This document shows positions 11,301-20,404 of a stretch of 64,000 nt of DNA, in pieces (the first letter of the stretch is position 1; every line of letters begins with the position of its first letter). The notes beneath the pieces were generated by a model. The model did no database searches. It was not told the DNA's origin and saw nothing but the letters and a program-made list of their open reading frames with translations. The DNA comes from Uranotaenia lowii (taxonomy: Eukaryota > Arthropoda > Insecta > Diptera > Culicidae). The stretch is taken from contig NC_073693.1 in assembly GCF_029784155.1 (NCBI RefSeq), positions 161,244,031 to 161,308,030 on the forward strand, in the 5' to 3' direction. The position numbers and the translations under genes are program-made.

Positions 11301-12409
11301 CTGGAAAATAAGATGCTAATTATGAAAATAGACAGAACAAGAGTTGGAAAATTGTTTTGACTGGAATTTGTTGAAATGACAGATTACTGCGATGAGAGAA
11401 AAGTGATTAATTAGTCTGTAAAAGATATTTTTTATAACAAATGGATCCGGAAGTTCTGGAACAGTAATTTAAGGAAAAGTAACAGTTTATGAGATAATCT
11501 GTGAAAAATTTACTGACTGCTAATTTCTATGATGAAATGATGTAGGATATTGAAAAATTTATGTGTGGACTTTTGCGTATAAATAGGCAAAAAAATGCGA
11601 AGGTCTTTAAGATTTTCATAGTTTATGTACTACAGTTGATCCGATGTGGTGAATGTAACGTGATTGAAAAATGAAATCATACCACAGAAGTTGTTCGATC
11701 CTGTAGTGGCTGCTAATAAAAGATTGTCGATCAACGTTTTTTAATTGGAACATAGTCAGCAAATAAGGCATAAAGTTTTCTTGCACAGAGGAAATAGCCA
11801 AATTCATCTGTGCGGTAATTTGACTGATATTTTCAAAACTTGATGTGTGTTGAATCATGCCTCAAGAGGATTTAGGGTGGCGCAAGAAAGGAAGATAATT
11901 GGGGAACGATTATGCAAGGCAGCCTTATAGATTGATGAACACCAGAAGCGAATAATTAAAAGCCACTTGCATTGAATTGCATTCGGATGATATTTATTTT
12001 CCGTAAGATAGTTGTGTTATATAATAATAAGGTATTTTGAGTGACACTTTACCATCCTTGTAGCATTTGTGGGGAGTTGGAAATTTATGGTATCCTTAAT
12101 CCTTAATAAAGTATTGAACGTGCTGATGAATTATGTTTAGAAGGAAAATCTATCCAATCCATTAAATGTAAATCATTTTAAGATCAATGTAAGCTGTTCG
12201 CTACAGTTTACAGAGTTGTGTTTAGACAAAAAAAAACGATGTTTGAATGTAGTTGTTCGAAAGAGGATTATAGAACATAAAGAGAAAAAAACAGTGATGA
12301 CCAGAAATGTTGCTTGAAAATACTCTGTTGTGGTATGAGCCTACTTGGTTGAATGATTCAACTGAATCAAAGCAATCGAAAGATTCCTTTTAATTCAACC
12401 ACGGTAAAT

Positions 12410-12469
12410 GAAAAGTTCATATACCAGTATTTCGATAGCAACTTACTACCTTCTTCAGTGAACGTTTTC
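12410..12469 (-). ncRNA. Hammerhead ribozyme, Penelope minus copy
   Basis: Reverse complement of the motif described at 17734-17793, 60 of 60 bases the same. It contains core CTGAAGA, stem II GGTAG/CTATC, GAAA, a tiny stem III ATAC-TG-GTAT, and stem I GTTCA/TGAAC extended by GAAAA/TTTTC. It overlaps the end of the ORF on the same strand. Confidence 0.75.
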
Positions 12470-15124
12470 GATTGATGAATGTGTATCGTTTCCCTCCCTT
12501 ATATTTTCCAGGTTAGGTAAGCTACTACTAGGTAGCAAAAACCTCCGAATGCTCGGCAGTTGTGCTGTTGTCTGTTTTTTGGGCCTACCTACCCTATTCT
12601 GGGTGTTTTCTGGTAGTGCTAAATTATTTTCTACCCGTTTTTGGGCATTGTCAGGTAAATTATTGTATTTCTTTTTACCTAAGAATTTGAACAACCAAGT
12701 GTGCCCTGGTCCGGTGTCTCCGTTTAAGAGATGAACTGATTTTTCATTGAAGATTTCAATGCTTTCAGCAACATCCAATTTAAGCGAATTACTATTCAAA
12801 GACCGGATCAGCGAGACATTTCCTCGATCAATAGAGTGACCAGATTCACACATGTGTAAAGCTACTGCAGATCTAGGATTCTGTGAAGGGAGAATTTTCT
12901 TCTTTGAGTCAGATCTAGCTATAGCCATGTGTTCCTCGAATCTATCAATCAACTTCCTTTTGGTTTGTCCAATGTACACCTTATCACAGTCGGAACAACT
13001 GATTTTGTACACACCAGATCTATGAAGGAGCTCCACTGGATCTTTTGTCGATCCTAAGATGGATTTCAGTTGATTATTAGAGCTAGTGAACACTAGTTCA
13101 ATATCAAACTTTGTCAACTTGTGTCGCAATTCGACTGCGTTGACACTGTTGAACTCCATGGACCTTCGTTGAAACTCCTTCTGAATAGGAGTTAAAGTAG
13201 TGAAAGATTTCCGTTGAAGTAATCTTTCTTTTTTCCTTATAATGGCTTGAATGGATCTACTTTGATATCCATTTTTATTAGCCGTTTGGAAAATATATTG
13301 AAGTTCCTTTTCTCTTCCTTCAGTTGATAGGGGGATGGAGTTCATCCGATGGATCATGTGGTGGAACGCCGCCATCTTATGCTGGAACGAGTGGTTCGAG
13401 GTGCTCGGTATTACCCTCATGGTGTTTGTCGGCTTTCTGTAGATTTCGAATTGGAATAGGCCATCATCTCTCCTTACCAGAACATCCAGGAAAGGTAATT
13501 TCCTGTCTTCTTCTATTTCGCAAGTGAATTTAATATTCTTATGCAAACCGTTTATGGTTGTTAGAAGTTCTTCTAGAAAATCTTTGTTTACTACACAAAA
13601 AATGTCATCGACGTATCTCCACCATTTTTCGGGTAATAAATCTTGATTTTCAAGAGTTTCCTCCAAATGAGCCATAAACAGTTCACACAAGAATGGAGAC
13701 AGAGGGTTTCCCATTGGTGCCCCCTTCGTTTGTCTATAGAACAAATCTCTAAATTTAAAGAAGGTTTGTCCCATACACAAGTCCACCAATTTCTTGTAGT
13801 TTCTAACTTTGAGTTTCCAAGTGCTCCCATTGTGTTGTTGAAGCAACCAATCTTCTAACAGATTAGAAGCTTCTTTAACGGGAACACTTGGAAACAAAGC
13901 TGAAACATCAAAAGAAACCATGACCTCGTCCTCTTCTATGCCTCCCGACGCCTGCAGTCTGTTCACGAACTCTAAGGTGTTGGTCACCGATCTCGTTTTG
14001 AAAGGTTTTGGCATCCTTTTAAACTCGTTCAGTAACCACTTCGCCACTTTTTCAGTGGGCGCGTTCACTCCCGAAATTATCTCCCTCATCTCATTCCCTG
14101 GTTTGTGAATCTTCGGTAAACCTTTGATTCTAGGGACGATTGGGGCAGACACTTTCAGGGTGCCCGGCGCAAACCCTAAGATCGGTCCACAGTCCTTCAG
14201 CGTTTTTTCCACCTCCTTAACCATCTCCGGTAGTGGGTCCTCTCTTCGAACTCGATACGGTCCTTCATCGATTTTGGCCTGCATCAATCCGTTGTAATCC
14301 GTTTTGTCCATGATGACCACCGAATTTCCCTTGTCCGCCTTGACGTAGAACACCTCCTTTCTCCTAAGTTCTTTCGCTATCTGGATTTCCTCGACGTTGG
14401 ATTTCCCATTGATGCCCTTTCTCAAGACATCTGCCACTTCGGTTCTGGCACAATCCTTCTGGGCCGTGGACAGCTTACTGGACCTAATAGCCGTCTCTAC
14501 ATCGATGATTATCTGGTCCATCCTTGGTTTCCTCGACACCGCGTAGTTTAGACCTTTGTTAAGTAGATCGATCTGTTTGTCGGTGAACTCTTCCTTCGAT
14601 CGATTCACCACAAAACCATCCAGTACCGCCACGCTGGATTTCTCGTAGTTCCGGGGCGGCTGCCTCGCCTTTAGTAGCTCCAACTTATTCCGTAGCACCC
14701 TTTCCTTACGCCTTTCCTCGCACTTTTCCGCCACCTTGACCTTCGTCAGAAACGCAGGGAACTCGATCGGGTAGTCCCTGGCCAGCTTCAAATGCAATGC
14801 GTAGCACTTCAACGTTTTGATGTTAAGTTGTGCATACAACTTCTCAACACTGTCTTTTATGAAACCACTTTCGAGTTTCTTCACTAGTTTCGATGGCACT
14901 TTTTCATTTACCACCACTTTATGACTAACAGGAGTTAGCCCAAGATGTAAACACTCCTTCAGGAATGCTATGCTTTTACGTAGCCCCGCGATACACTTCT
15001 TCAATTTTAAAAACACGTTTGTAGAAGGTAGTAAGTTGCTATCGAAATACTGGTATATGAACTTTTCATTTACCGTGGTTGAATTAAAAGGAATCTTTCG
15101 ATTGCTTTGATTCAGTTGAATCAT
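12455..15124 (-). CDS. Penelope-like reverse transcriptase with GIY-YIG endonuclease (minus copy)
   Basis: 889-codon open frame, no internal stops. The first 35 residues are read-through of the terminal repeat, so the native protein probably starts near NVFLKLKKC, and this Met may be fortuitous. RT motifs are KGLPKIHKP, MVSFDVSALFPSVP (catalytic Asp near 406), TKGAPMGNPLSPFLCELFM and RYVDDIF (504-507). The C-terminal GIY-YIG endonuclease is GVYKISCSDCDKVYIGQTKR (about 704-720) with a downstream R and E in DRFEEH. RT plus GIY-YIG defines endonuclease-bearing Penelope elements. The stop codon (12457-12455) lies in the hammerhead ribozyme core. Coding capacity looks intact. Confidence 0.92.
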   Translation of the reverse strand: MIQLNQSNRKIPFNSTTVNEKFIYQYFDSNLLPSTNVFLKLKKCIAGLRKSIAFLKECLHLGLTPVSHKVVVNEKVPSKLVKKLESGFIKDSVEKLYAQLNIKTLKCYALHLKLARDYPIEFPAFLTKVKVAEKCEERRKERVLRNKLELLKARQPPRNYEKSSVAVLDGFVVNRSKEEFTDKQIDLLNKGLNYAVSRKPRMDQIIIDVETAIRSSKLSTAQKDCARTEVADVLRKGINGKSNVEEIQIAKELRRKEVFYVKADKGNSVVIMDKTDYNGLMQAKIDEGPYRVRREDPLPEMVKEVEKTLKDCGPILGFAPGTLKVSAPIVPRIKGLPKIHKPGNEMREIISGVNAPTEKVAKWLLNEFKRMPKPFKTRSVTNTLEFVNRLQASGGIEEDEVMVSFDVSALFPSVPVKEASNLLEDWLLQQHNGSTWKLKVRNYKKLVDLCMGQTFFKFRDLFYRQTKGAPMGNPLSPFLCELFMAHLEETLENQDLLPEKWWRYVDDIFCVVNKDFLEELLTTINGLHKNIKFTCEIEEDRKLPFLDVLVRRDDGLFQFEIYRKPTNTMRVIPSTSNHSFQHKMAAFHHMIHRMNSIPLSTEGREKELQYIFQTANKNGYQSRSIQAIIRKKERLLQRKSFTTLTPIQKEFQRRSMEFNSVNAVELRHKLTKFDIELVFTSSNNQLKSILGSTKDPVELLHRSGVYKISCSDCDKVYIGQTKRKLIDRFEEHMAIARSDSKKKILPSQNPRSAVALHMCESGHSIDRGNVSLIRSLNSNSLKLDVAESIEIFNEKSVHLLNGDTGPGHTWLFKFLGKKKYNNLPDNAQKRVENNLALPENTQNRVGRPKKQTTAQLPSIRRFLLPSSSLPNLENIREGNDTHSSIENVH

Positions 15125-15150
15125 TCAACCAAGTAGGCTCATACCACAAC
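15037..15150 (+). repeat. Internal Penelope terminal repeat (5' end of the minus copy)
   Basis: This 114-bp block repeats the sequence found outside each copy (12323-12460 and 17748-17842): GAAGGTAGTAAGTTGC, GAAATACTGGTATATGAAC, TTTCGATTGCTTTGATTCAG. Here the ribozyme core CTGAAGA is replaced by GTAGA at its left edge, so this copy cannot form the hammerhead. It lies between the two coding regions and supplies the false N-terminus of the minus-strand ORF. Confidence 0.8.
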
Positions 15151-15159
15151 AGAGTGAAT

Positions 15160-17748
15160 ATGGCATCCAAGCCGTTCGAGCCAAACGTGTTTTTAAAATT
15201 GAAGAAGTGTATCGCGGGGCTACGTAAAAGCATAGCATTCCTGAAGGAGTGTTTACATCTTGGGCTAACTCCTGTTAGTCATAAAGTGGTGGTAAATGAA
15301 AAAGTGCCATCGAAACTAGTGAAGAAACTCGAAAGTGGTTTCATAAAAGACAGTGTTGAGAAGTTGTATGCACAACTTAACATCAAAACGTTGAAGTGCT
15401 ACGCATTGCATTTGAAGCTGGCCAGGGACTACCCGATCGAGTTCCCTGCGTTTCTGACGAAGGTCAAGGTGGCGGAAAAGTGCGAGGAAAGGCGTAAGGA
15501 AAGGGTGCTACGGAATAAGTTGGAGCTACTAAAGGCGAGGCAGCCGCCCCGGAACTACGAGAAATCCAGCGTGGCGGTACTGGATGGTTTTGTGGTGAAT
15601 CGATCGAAGGAAGAGTTCACCGACAAACAGATCGATCTACTTAACAAAGGTCTAAACTACGCGGTGTCGAGGAAACCAAGGATGGACCAGATAATCATCG
15701 ATGTAGAGACGGCTATTAGGTCCAGTAAGCTGTCCACGGCCCAGAAGGATTGTGCCAGAACCGAAGTGGCAGATGTCTTGAGAAAGGGCATCAATGGGAA
15801 ATCCAACGTCGAGGAAATCCAGATAGCGAAAGAACTTAGGAGAAAGGAGGTGTTCTACGTCAAGGCGGACAAGGGAAATTCGGTGGTCATCATGGACAAA
15901 ACGGATTACAACGGATTGATGCAGGCCAAAATCGATGAAGGACCGTATCGAGTTCGAAGAGAGGACCCACTACCGGAGATGGTTAAGGAGGTGGAAAAAA
16001 CGCTGAAGGACTGTGGACCGATCTTAGGGTTTGCGCCGGGCACCCTGAAAGTGTCTGCCCCAATCGTCCCTAGAATCAAAGGTTTACCGAAGATTCACAA
16101 ACCAGGGAATGAGATGAGGGAGATAATTTCGGGAGTGAACGCGCCCACTGAAAAAGTGGCGAAGTGGTTACTGAACGAGTTTAAAAGGATGCCAAAACCT
16201 TTCAAAACGAGATCGGTGACCAACACCTTAGAGTTCGTGAACAGACTGCAGGCGTCGGGAGGCATAGAAGAGGACGAGGTCATGGTTTCTTTTGATGTTT
16301 CAGCTTTGTTTCCAAGTGTTCCCGTTAAAGAAGCTTCTAATCTGTTAGAAGATTGGTTGCTTCAACAACACAATGGGAGCACTTGGAAACTCAAAGTTAG
16401 AAACTACAAGAAATTGGTGGACTTGTGTATGGGACAAACCTTCTTTAAATTTAGAGATTTGTTCTATAGACAAACGAAGGGGGCACCAATGGGAAACCCT
16501 CTGTCTCCATTCTTGTGTGAACTGTTTATGGCTCATTTGGAGGAAACTCTTGAAAATCAAGATTTATTACCCGAAAAATGGTGGAGATACGTCGATGACA
16601 TTTTTTGTGTAGTAAACAAAGATTTTCTAGAAGAACTTCTAACAACCATAAACGGTTTGCATAAGAATATTAAATTCACTTGCGAAATAGAAGAAGACAG
16701 GAAATTACCTTTCCTGGATGTTCTGGTAAGGAGAGATGATGGCCTATTCCAATTCGAAATCTACAGAAAGCCGACAAACACCATGAGGGTAATACCGAGC
16801 ACCTCGAACCACTCGTTCCAGCATAAGATGGCGGCGTTCCACCACATGATCCATCGGATGAACTCCATCCCCCTATCAACTGAAGGAAGAGAAAAGGAAC
16901 TTCAATATATTTTCCAAACGGCTAATAAAAATGGATATCAAAGTAGATCCATTCAAGCCATTATAAGGAAAAAAGAAAGATTACTTCAACGGAAATCTTT
17001 CACTACTTTAACTCCTATTCAGAAGGAGTTTCAACGAAGGTCCATGGAGTTCAACAGTGTCAACGCAGTCGAATTGCGACACAAGTTGACAAAGTTTGAT
17101 ATTGAACTAGTGTTCACTAGCTCTAATAATCAACTGAAATCCATCTTAGGATCGACAAAAGATCCAGTGGAGCTCCTTCATAGATCTGGTGTGTACAAAA
17201 TCAGTTGTTCCGACTGTGATAAGGTGTACATTGGACAAACCAAAAGGAAGTTGATTGATAGATTCGAGGAACACATGGCTATAGCTAGATCTGACTCAAA
17301 GAAGAAAATTCTCCCTTCACAGAATCCTAGATCTGCAGTAGCTTTACACATGTGTGAATCTGGTCACTCTATTGATCGAGGAAATGTCTCGCTGATCCGG
17401 TCTTTGAATAGTAATTCGCTTAAATTGGATGTTGCTGAAAGCATTGAAATCTTCAATGAAAAATCAGTTCATCTCTTAAACGGAGACACCGGACCAGGGC
17501 ACACTTGGTTGTTCAAATTCTTAGGTAAAAAGAAATACAATAATTTACCTGACAATGCCCAAAAACGGGTAGAAAATAATTTAGCACTACCAGAAAACAC
17601 CCAGAATAGGGTAGGTAGGCCCAAAAAACAGACAACAGCACAACTGCCGAGCATTCGGAGGTTTTTGCTACCTAGTAGTAGCTTACCTAACCTGGAAAAT
17701 ATAAGGGAGGGAAACGATACACATTCATCAATCGAAAACGTTCACTGA
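15160..17748 (+). CDS. Penelope-like reverse transcriptase with GIY-YIG endonuclease (plus copy)
   Basis: 862 codons from ATG 15160 (MASKPFEPNVF); an in-frame GTG lies six bases earlier. I chose ATG because homology with the minus copy begins just after it, at NVFLKLKKC. The RT palm has FDVSALF (Asp about 379) and YVDD (477-480). The GIY-YIG domain starts at GVY 677 and VYIG 689. The protein copies itself from RNA with the RT and nicks target DNA with GIY-YIG, by analogy with studied Penelope elements. It is identical to the minus-strand copy after residue 8. The stop codon TGA (17746-17748) is U4-G5-A6 of the hammerhead core. No inactivating mutation was seen. Confidence 0.93.
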   Translation: MASKPFEPNVFLKLKKCIAGLRKSIAFLKECLHLGLTPVSHKVVVNEKVPSKLVKKLESGFIKDSVEKLYAQLNIKTLKCYALHLKLARDYPIEFPAFLTKVKVAEKCEERRKERVLRNKLELLKARQPPRNYEKSSVAVLDGFVVNRSKEEFTDKQIDLLNKGLNYAVSRKPRMDQIIIDVETAIRSSKLSTAQKDCARTEVADVLRKGINGKSNVEEIQIAKELRRKEVFYVKADKGNSVVIMDKTDYNGLMQAKIDEGPYRVRREDPLPEMVKEVEKTLKDCGPILGFAPGTLKVSAPIVPRIKGLPKIHKPGNEMREIISGVNAPTEKVAKWLLNEFKRMPKPFKTRSVTNTLEFVNRLQASGGIEEDEVMVSFDVSALFPSVPVKEASNLLEDWLLQQHNGSTWKLKVRNYKKLVDLCMGQTFFKFRDLFYRQTKGAPMGNPLSPFLCELFMAHLEETLENQDLLPEKWWRYVDDIFCVVNKDFLEELLTTINGLHKNIKFTCEIEEDRKLPFLDVLVRRDDGLFQFEIYRKPTNTMRVIPSTSNHSFQHKMAAFHHMIHRMNSIPLSTEGREKELQYIFQTANKNGYQSRSIQAIIRKKERLLQRKSFTTLTPIQKEFQRRSMEFNSVNAVELRHKLTKFDIELVFTSSNNQLKSILGSTKDPVELLHRSGVYKISCSDCDKVYIGQTKRKLIDRFEEHMAIARSDSKKKILPSQNPRSAVALHMCESGHSIDRGNVSLIRSLNSNSLKLDVAESIEIFNEKSVHLLNGDTGPGHTWLFKFLGKKKYNNLPDNAQKRVENNLALPENTQNRVGRPKKQTTAQLPSIRRFLLPSSSLPNLENIREGNDTHSSIENVH

Positions 17749-17793
17749 AGAAGGTAGTAAGTTGCTATCGAAATACTGGTATATGAACTTTTC
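17734..17793 (+). ncRNA. Hammerhead ribozyme, Penelope plus copy
   Basis: Type I hammerhead fold read directly. Stem I pairs GTTCA (17740-17744) with TGAAC (17784-17788), and beyond a bulged C pairs GAAAA (17734-17738) with TTTTC (17789-17793). The core is CTGAAGA (17745-17751); stem II is GGTAG/CTATC with loop TAAGTTG; then GAAA (17770-17773); stem III is ATAC-TG-GTAT. Predicted cleavage is after A17783. All invariant core positions (CUGANGA, GAA, A15.1-U16.1, H17) are present. One extra A sits between the core and stem II. Hammerheads are reported from Penelope terminal repeats, so the context supports function. Confidence 0.78.
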
Positions 17794-17960
17794 ATTTACC
17801 GTGGTTGAATTAAAAGGAATCTTTCGATTGCTTTGATTCAGTCGCTTGAAAATAAAAAAAAGAAGTAATCAAAAATCACTAAACAGTACTGAAACAAAAA
17901 GTTGAATATAAAACACACCTTAGCTAAGAACAAGAAACTTGAAGTGTTTCAAAACAATAT

Positions 17961-17975
17961 AAAAAAGGAAGTAAA
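17961..17975 (+). other. Polypurine tract
   Basis: AAAAAAGGAAGTAAA lies immediately before the right LTR. Its position and purine content fit plus-strand priming of an LTR retrotransposon. Confidence 0.5.
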
Positions 17976-18168
17976 TGTAGTATCAGAACAAGAATACATT
18001 CGAATATGTTTCCTTGTTCTTTACTTTTACATCTAAGCATGTAGAAGAACAAGAAAGTATAATAAACATTCTAGTGTCAACTACCATCAAATACAGATCT
18101 CCTGAAGTTAGTTCTCTTTTACGGAAACTTTAAAGGGTTAGAAACTGTTCCTGTTTCTGGATACTACA
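17976..18168 (+). repeat. Right LTR
   Basis: 193 bases, same TGTAGTATC and GATACTACA ends as the left LTR, followed by the target duplication GACGG. Confidence 0.9.
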
Positions 18169-18275
18169 GACGGAACGACTGGTTCGACGAGAAGTGTAGG
18201 AGGGTGATGGACGAAAAGAATGCCGCGCGGGTGGCAGTAGTGCAAAGAGGCACTCGTCGAAATGTGGAAAATCAA
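18169..18275 (+). mobile_element. RTE LINE copy 2, continuation after the LTR insertion
   Basis: Reads RNDWFDEKCRRVMDEKNAAR and then VVQRGTRRNVE, the linker between endonuclease and RT in RTE elements. It continues the frame broken at 10625. Homology ends near 18275, about 80 bases before the assembly gap, so the RT part is missing or beyond the gap. Confidence 0.8.
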
Positions 18276-18356
18276 GTAATAACAGCTTGCTATTAAATTT
18301 CCTAAAAAATGTAATGTTATGTTTTCTAATATATGTTTTGTTTTTTTCTTTGTTTT

Positions 18357-18856
18357 NNNNNNNNNNNNNNNNNNNNNNNNNNNNNNNNNNNNNNNNNNNN
18401 NNNNNNNNNNNNNNNNNNNNNNNNNNNNNNNNNNNNNNNNNNNNNNNNNNNNNNNNNNNNNNNNNNNNNNNNNNNNNNNNNNNNNNNNNNNNNNNNNNNN
18501 NNNNNNNNNNNNNNNNNNNNNNNNNNNNNNNNNNNNNNNNNNNNNNNNNNNNNNNNNNNNNNNNNNNNNNNNNNNNNNNNNNNNNNNNNNNNNNNNNNNN
18601 NNNNNNNNNNNNNNNNNNNNNNNNNNNNNNNNNNNNNNNNNNNNNNNNNNNNNNNNNNNNNNNNNNNNNNNNNNNNNNNNNNNNNNNNNNNNNNNNNNNN
18701 NNNNNNNNNNNNNNNNNNNNNNNNNNNNNNNNNNNNNNNNNNNNNNNNNNNNNNNNNNNNNNNNNNNNNNNNNNNNNNNNNNNNNNNNNNNNNNNNNNNN
18801 NNNNNNNNNNNNNNNNNNNNNNNNNNNNNNNNNNNNNNNNNNNNNNNNNNNNNNNN
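18357..18856. other. Assembly gap, 500 N
   Basis: Exactly 500 consecutive N, a placeholder length, so the true gap size is unknown. Long open frames running through it are artefacts. Confidence 0.99.
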
Positions 18857-19042
18857 GTTCATGTTTGATACCATAAGTTGGAAGATGCGTTTTTGGAAGC
18901 ATTGGTGTATGTAAAAATGTGGTCGAATTGAAGTTTTCCAGCGAAAATTCCAGATTGTTCATTTTTGTCAGAAGTACACGAACTGAACCTAAAGTCTTCC
19001 ATTGATTTTTTTTGGATCAAGAGGAAAAAGAAAATTACAAAA

Positions 19043-19484
19043 GCGCCGGTGTGGTCTAGCGGATAGGCTGACGCGAGTCTGGTTTTGATATGCCAGGCGT
19101 ACTGGGTTCGATTCCCGGTATCGGAAAGAAAACTTTTGGGTTCGAATCCCATAAGTGGCCGACAGGTAAGATGTGTTTCCTCATAGAATTGACTACATAA
19201 TAAGAATGTTCAATCAGTTGCCAGCTTGCCAGGTATATACACGGATGCCGGAATACCTGTAAGTAAACTAGCCCACCTGATTGACTCGTTCTTCCAAAAT
19301 GAACCTAAACCAACACTACACATTCTTTCATAACAGTTCATACGAAGCCATGGGATCCGGGTATAATGTACGCGTTGCATTGGAGATTTGTCGAACCTAA
19401 TAATCTAAGAATGCATGAGAGCACATACATACTTAGGCAGAAACTAGGGTGAATCCGTGCACCCATGGTGGATAACCAAGATAC
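19043..19484 (+). mobile_element. tRNA-derived SINE with two B boxes
   Basis: The head GCCGGTGTGGTCTAGCGGAT has an A box (TGGTCTAGCGGA, 19052-19063), and a canonical B box GGTTCGATTCC is at 19105-19115. A second perfect B box GGTTCGAATCC sits at 19139-19149 without its own A box. A roughly 330-bp unrelated body follows. A 25-bp direct repeat with one mismatch flanks the unit (19018-19042 and 19485-19509). Promoter boxes plus a long target duplication identify a SINE rather than a tRNA gene. The double B box recalls the dimeric Twin SINE of Culex, but the spacing here is shorter. Confidence 0.8.
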
Positions 19485-19509
19485 AAGAGGAAAAAGAAGA
19501 TTACAAAAT

Positions 19510-19894
19510 CTTAACATCAACCTTGTTTTCAAGAGTTTTTAGCAGTTGATTTGATGTTATACTATTTTTTGAAAATATTCTCTCTAAATATTCATTTTAA
19601 GTTGTCAGATCTTAATTCGTCGGATTTTTTGCGATTTTTATTATTCCGTTTTAATAAAGTTTTGCATTTGTTCAAATTAACGATTAATCTACAAATTTCC
19701 TATATAAAATTGAAAAAAAAACACGGGTTTTATCTGGTAGTAAGGAACATGCAAACCTTTGTCTGGGAATTTCAGCATTTATGGCTTCCCCTGGAATGTC
19801 ATTTTATTACTTTTATAAAAACAAAAAAAAATTAGAAAAATAAGATTATGCACATATTCGAGATGTTAGATTGCATAAAGTATGAAATCAGTAG
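19510..19894. other. AT-rich, nothing recognised
   Basis: A 94-codon open frame (19551-19835) is low-complexity Phe/Leu/Lys-rich translation of AT-rich DNA, and I do not support it as a gene. Confidence 0.4.
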
Positions 19895-20264
19895 CCGAAA
19901 CAAATTTGAAATCCGCCTTTTGTCACTTGGAGTTGAAACATCATGAGAGGGGGGGGGGATAGTAAAGTGTTATTCAAATTTTCAATAAATTTAAAAAAAA
20001 TGGACAAAATCTTGCATGCAACAAACTTGTATACAATCTACGTAGCAAACAATTCGAAAAATCGAAAAAATTTAAACGAAATTAAAAAAAAATCGCAAAC
20101 AAAGGTGATAGAATTTCTATCTTCTACATTTTGGCTTTCGATGTTTCAACTCTTTAAATTTTCGAAGAATTTATCAATTTTTTGTTAAAAATATTTTAAA
20201 CTTTATTTATTACTCCCATTTTTGGAAAAATAGGCTCGACAAAAAAGAATAACATATGTTTTCC
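19895..20264. mobile_element. Diverged MITE, same family as 38350-38730
   Basis: Starts CCGAAACAAATTTGAAATCC, then GCCTTTTGTCACTTGGAGTTG and a G-run. It ends with a degraded inverted copy (ACATATGTTTTCCGG). The arrangement of end, G-run and internal CTTGTATGCAAC-like block matches the better-preserved copy at 38350-38730. Confidence 0.6.
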
Positions 20265-20404
20265 GGAATAACAAAACCCAATAAATGCCCTCTATTCCGA
20301 TTAAATTTATGTAACAGATTTGCATAACTCAATTTGTATAACTTGTATGTTTTTTACAAAGTTGTAGCCAGGACAATTTCCTATAAGATCATGTTATGAA
20401 CCTA

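Larger units (their letters stand above)
12323..17843. mobile_element. Composite of two divergently oriented Penelope-like elements
   Basis: One 5.5-kb insertion flanked by the 11-bp duplication GCTTGAAAATA (12312-12322 and 17844-17854). It contains two Penelope copies in head-to-head orientation. The inverted arms are 12361-15021 and 15182-17842, about 2.66 kb each, around a 160-bp spacer. Wherever I compared them the arms are identical, and the encoded proteins are identical from residue NVFLKLKK onward. A single outer duplication implies that the pair went in as one event. Penelope elements are known for inverted and partial tandem arrangements of terminal repeats. Confidence 0.9.
10626..18168 (+). 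mobile_element. Non-autonomous LTR retrotransposon carrying a Penelope insertion
   Basis: Bounded by near-identical LTRs (10626-10821, 17976-18168) that begin TGTAGTATC and end GATACTACA, and by the 5-bp duplication GACGG (10621-10625 and 18169-18173). A primer binding site follows the left LTR and a purine-rich tract precedes the right one. Without the Penelope insertion the element is about 2.0 kb and has no gag, protease, RT or integrase, so it must have been moved by another element's enzymes. The strand is set by the primer binding site. It inserted into an RTE LINE whose reading continues on both sides. Confidence 0.88.

Noticed and set aside
13591..13858. ORFs opposite the Penelope coding regions (and mirror images at 16095-16612)
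   Set aside because: They mirror each other exactly because the element is an inverted repeat, and they are shadows of the RT frame.
12323..17843. Assembly artefact explanation for the perfect inverted pair
   Set aside because: Not fully excluded, but the different sequence between arms (15022-15181), different N-termini and a clean outer target duplication favour a real insertion.
18138..18962. Long open frames on both strands across 18357-18856
   Set aside because: They consist almost entirely of N and reflect the assembly gap, not coding sequence.
19043..19120. A functional tRNA gene
   Set aside because: A and B boxes are present, but the acceptor stem does not close, and the unit continues into a 442-bp repeat flanked by a 25-bp duplication, so it is a SINE.
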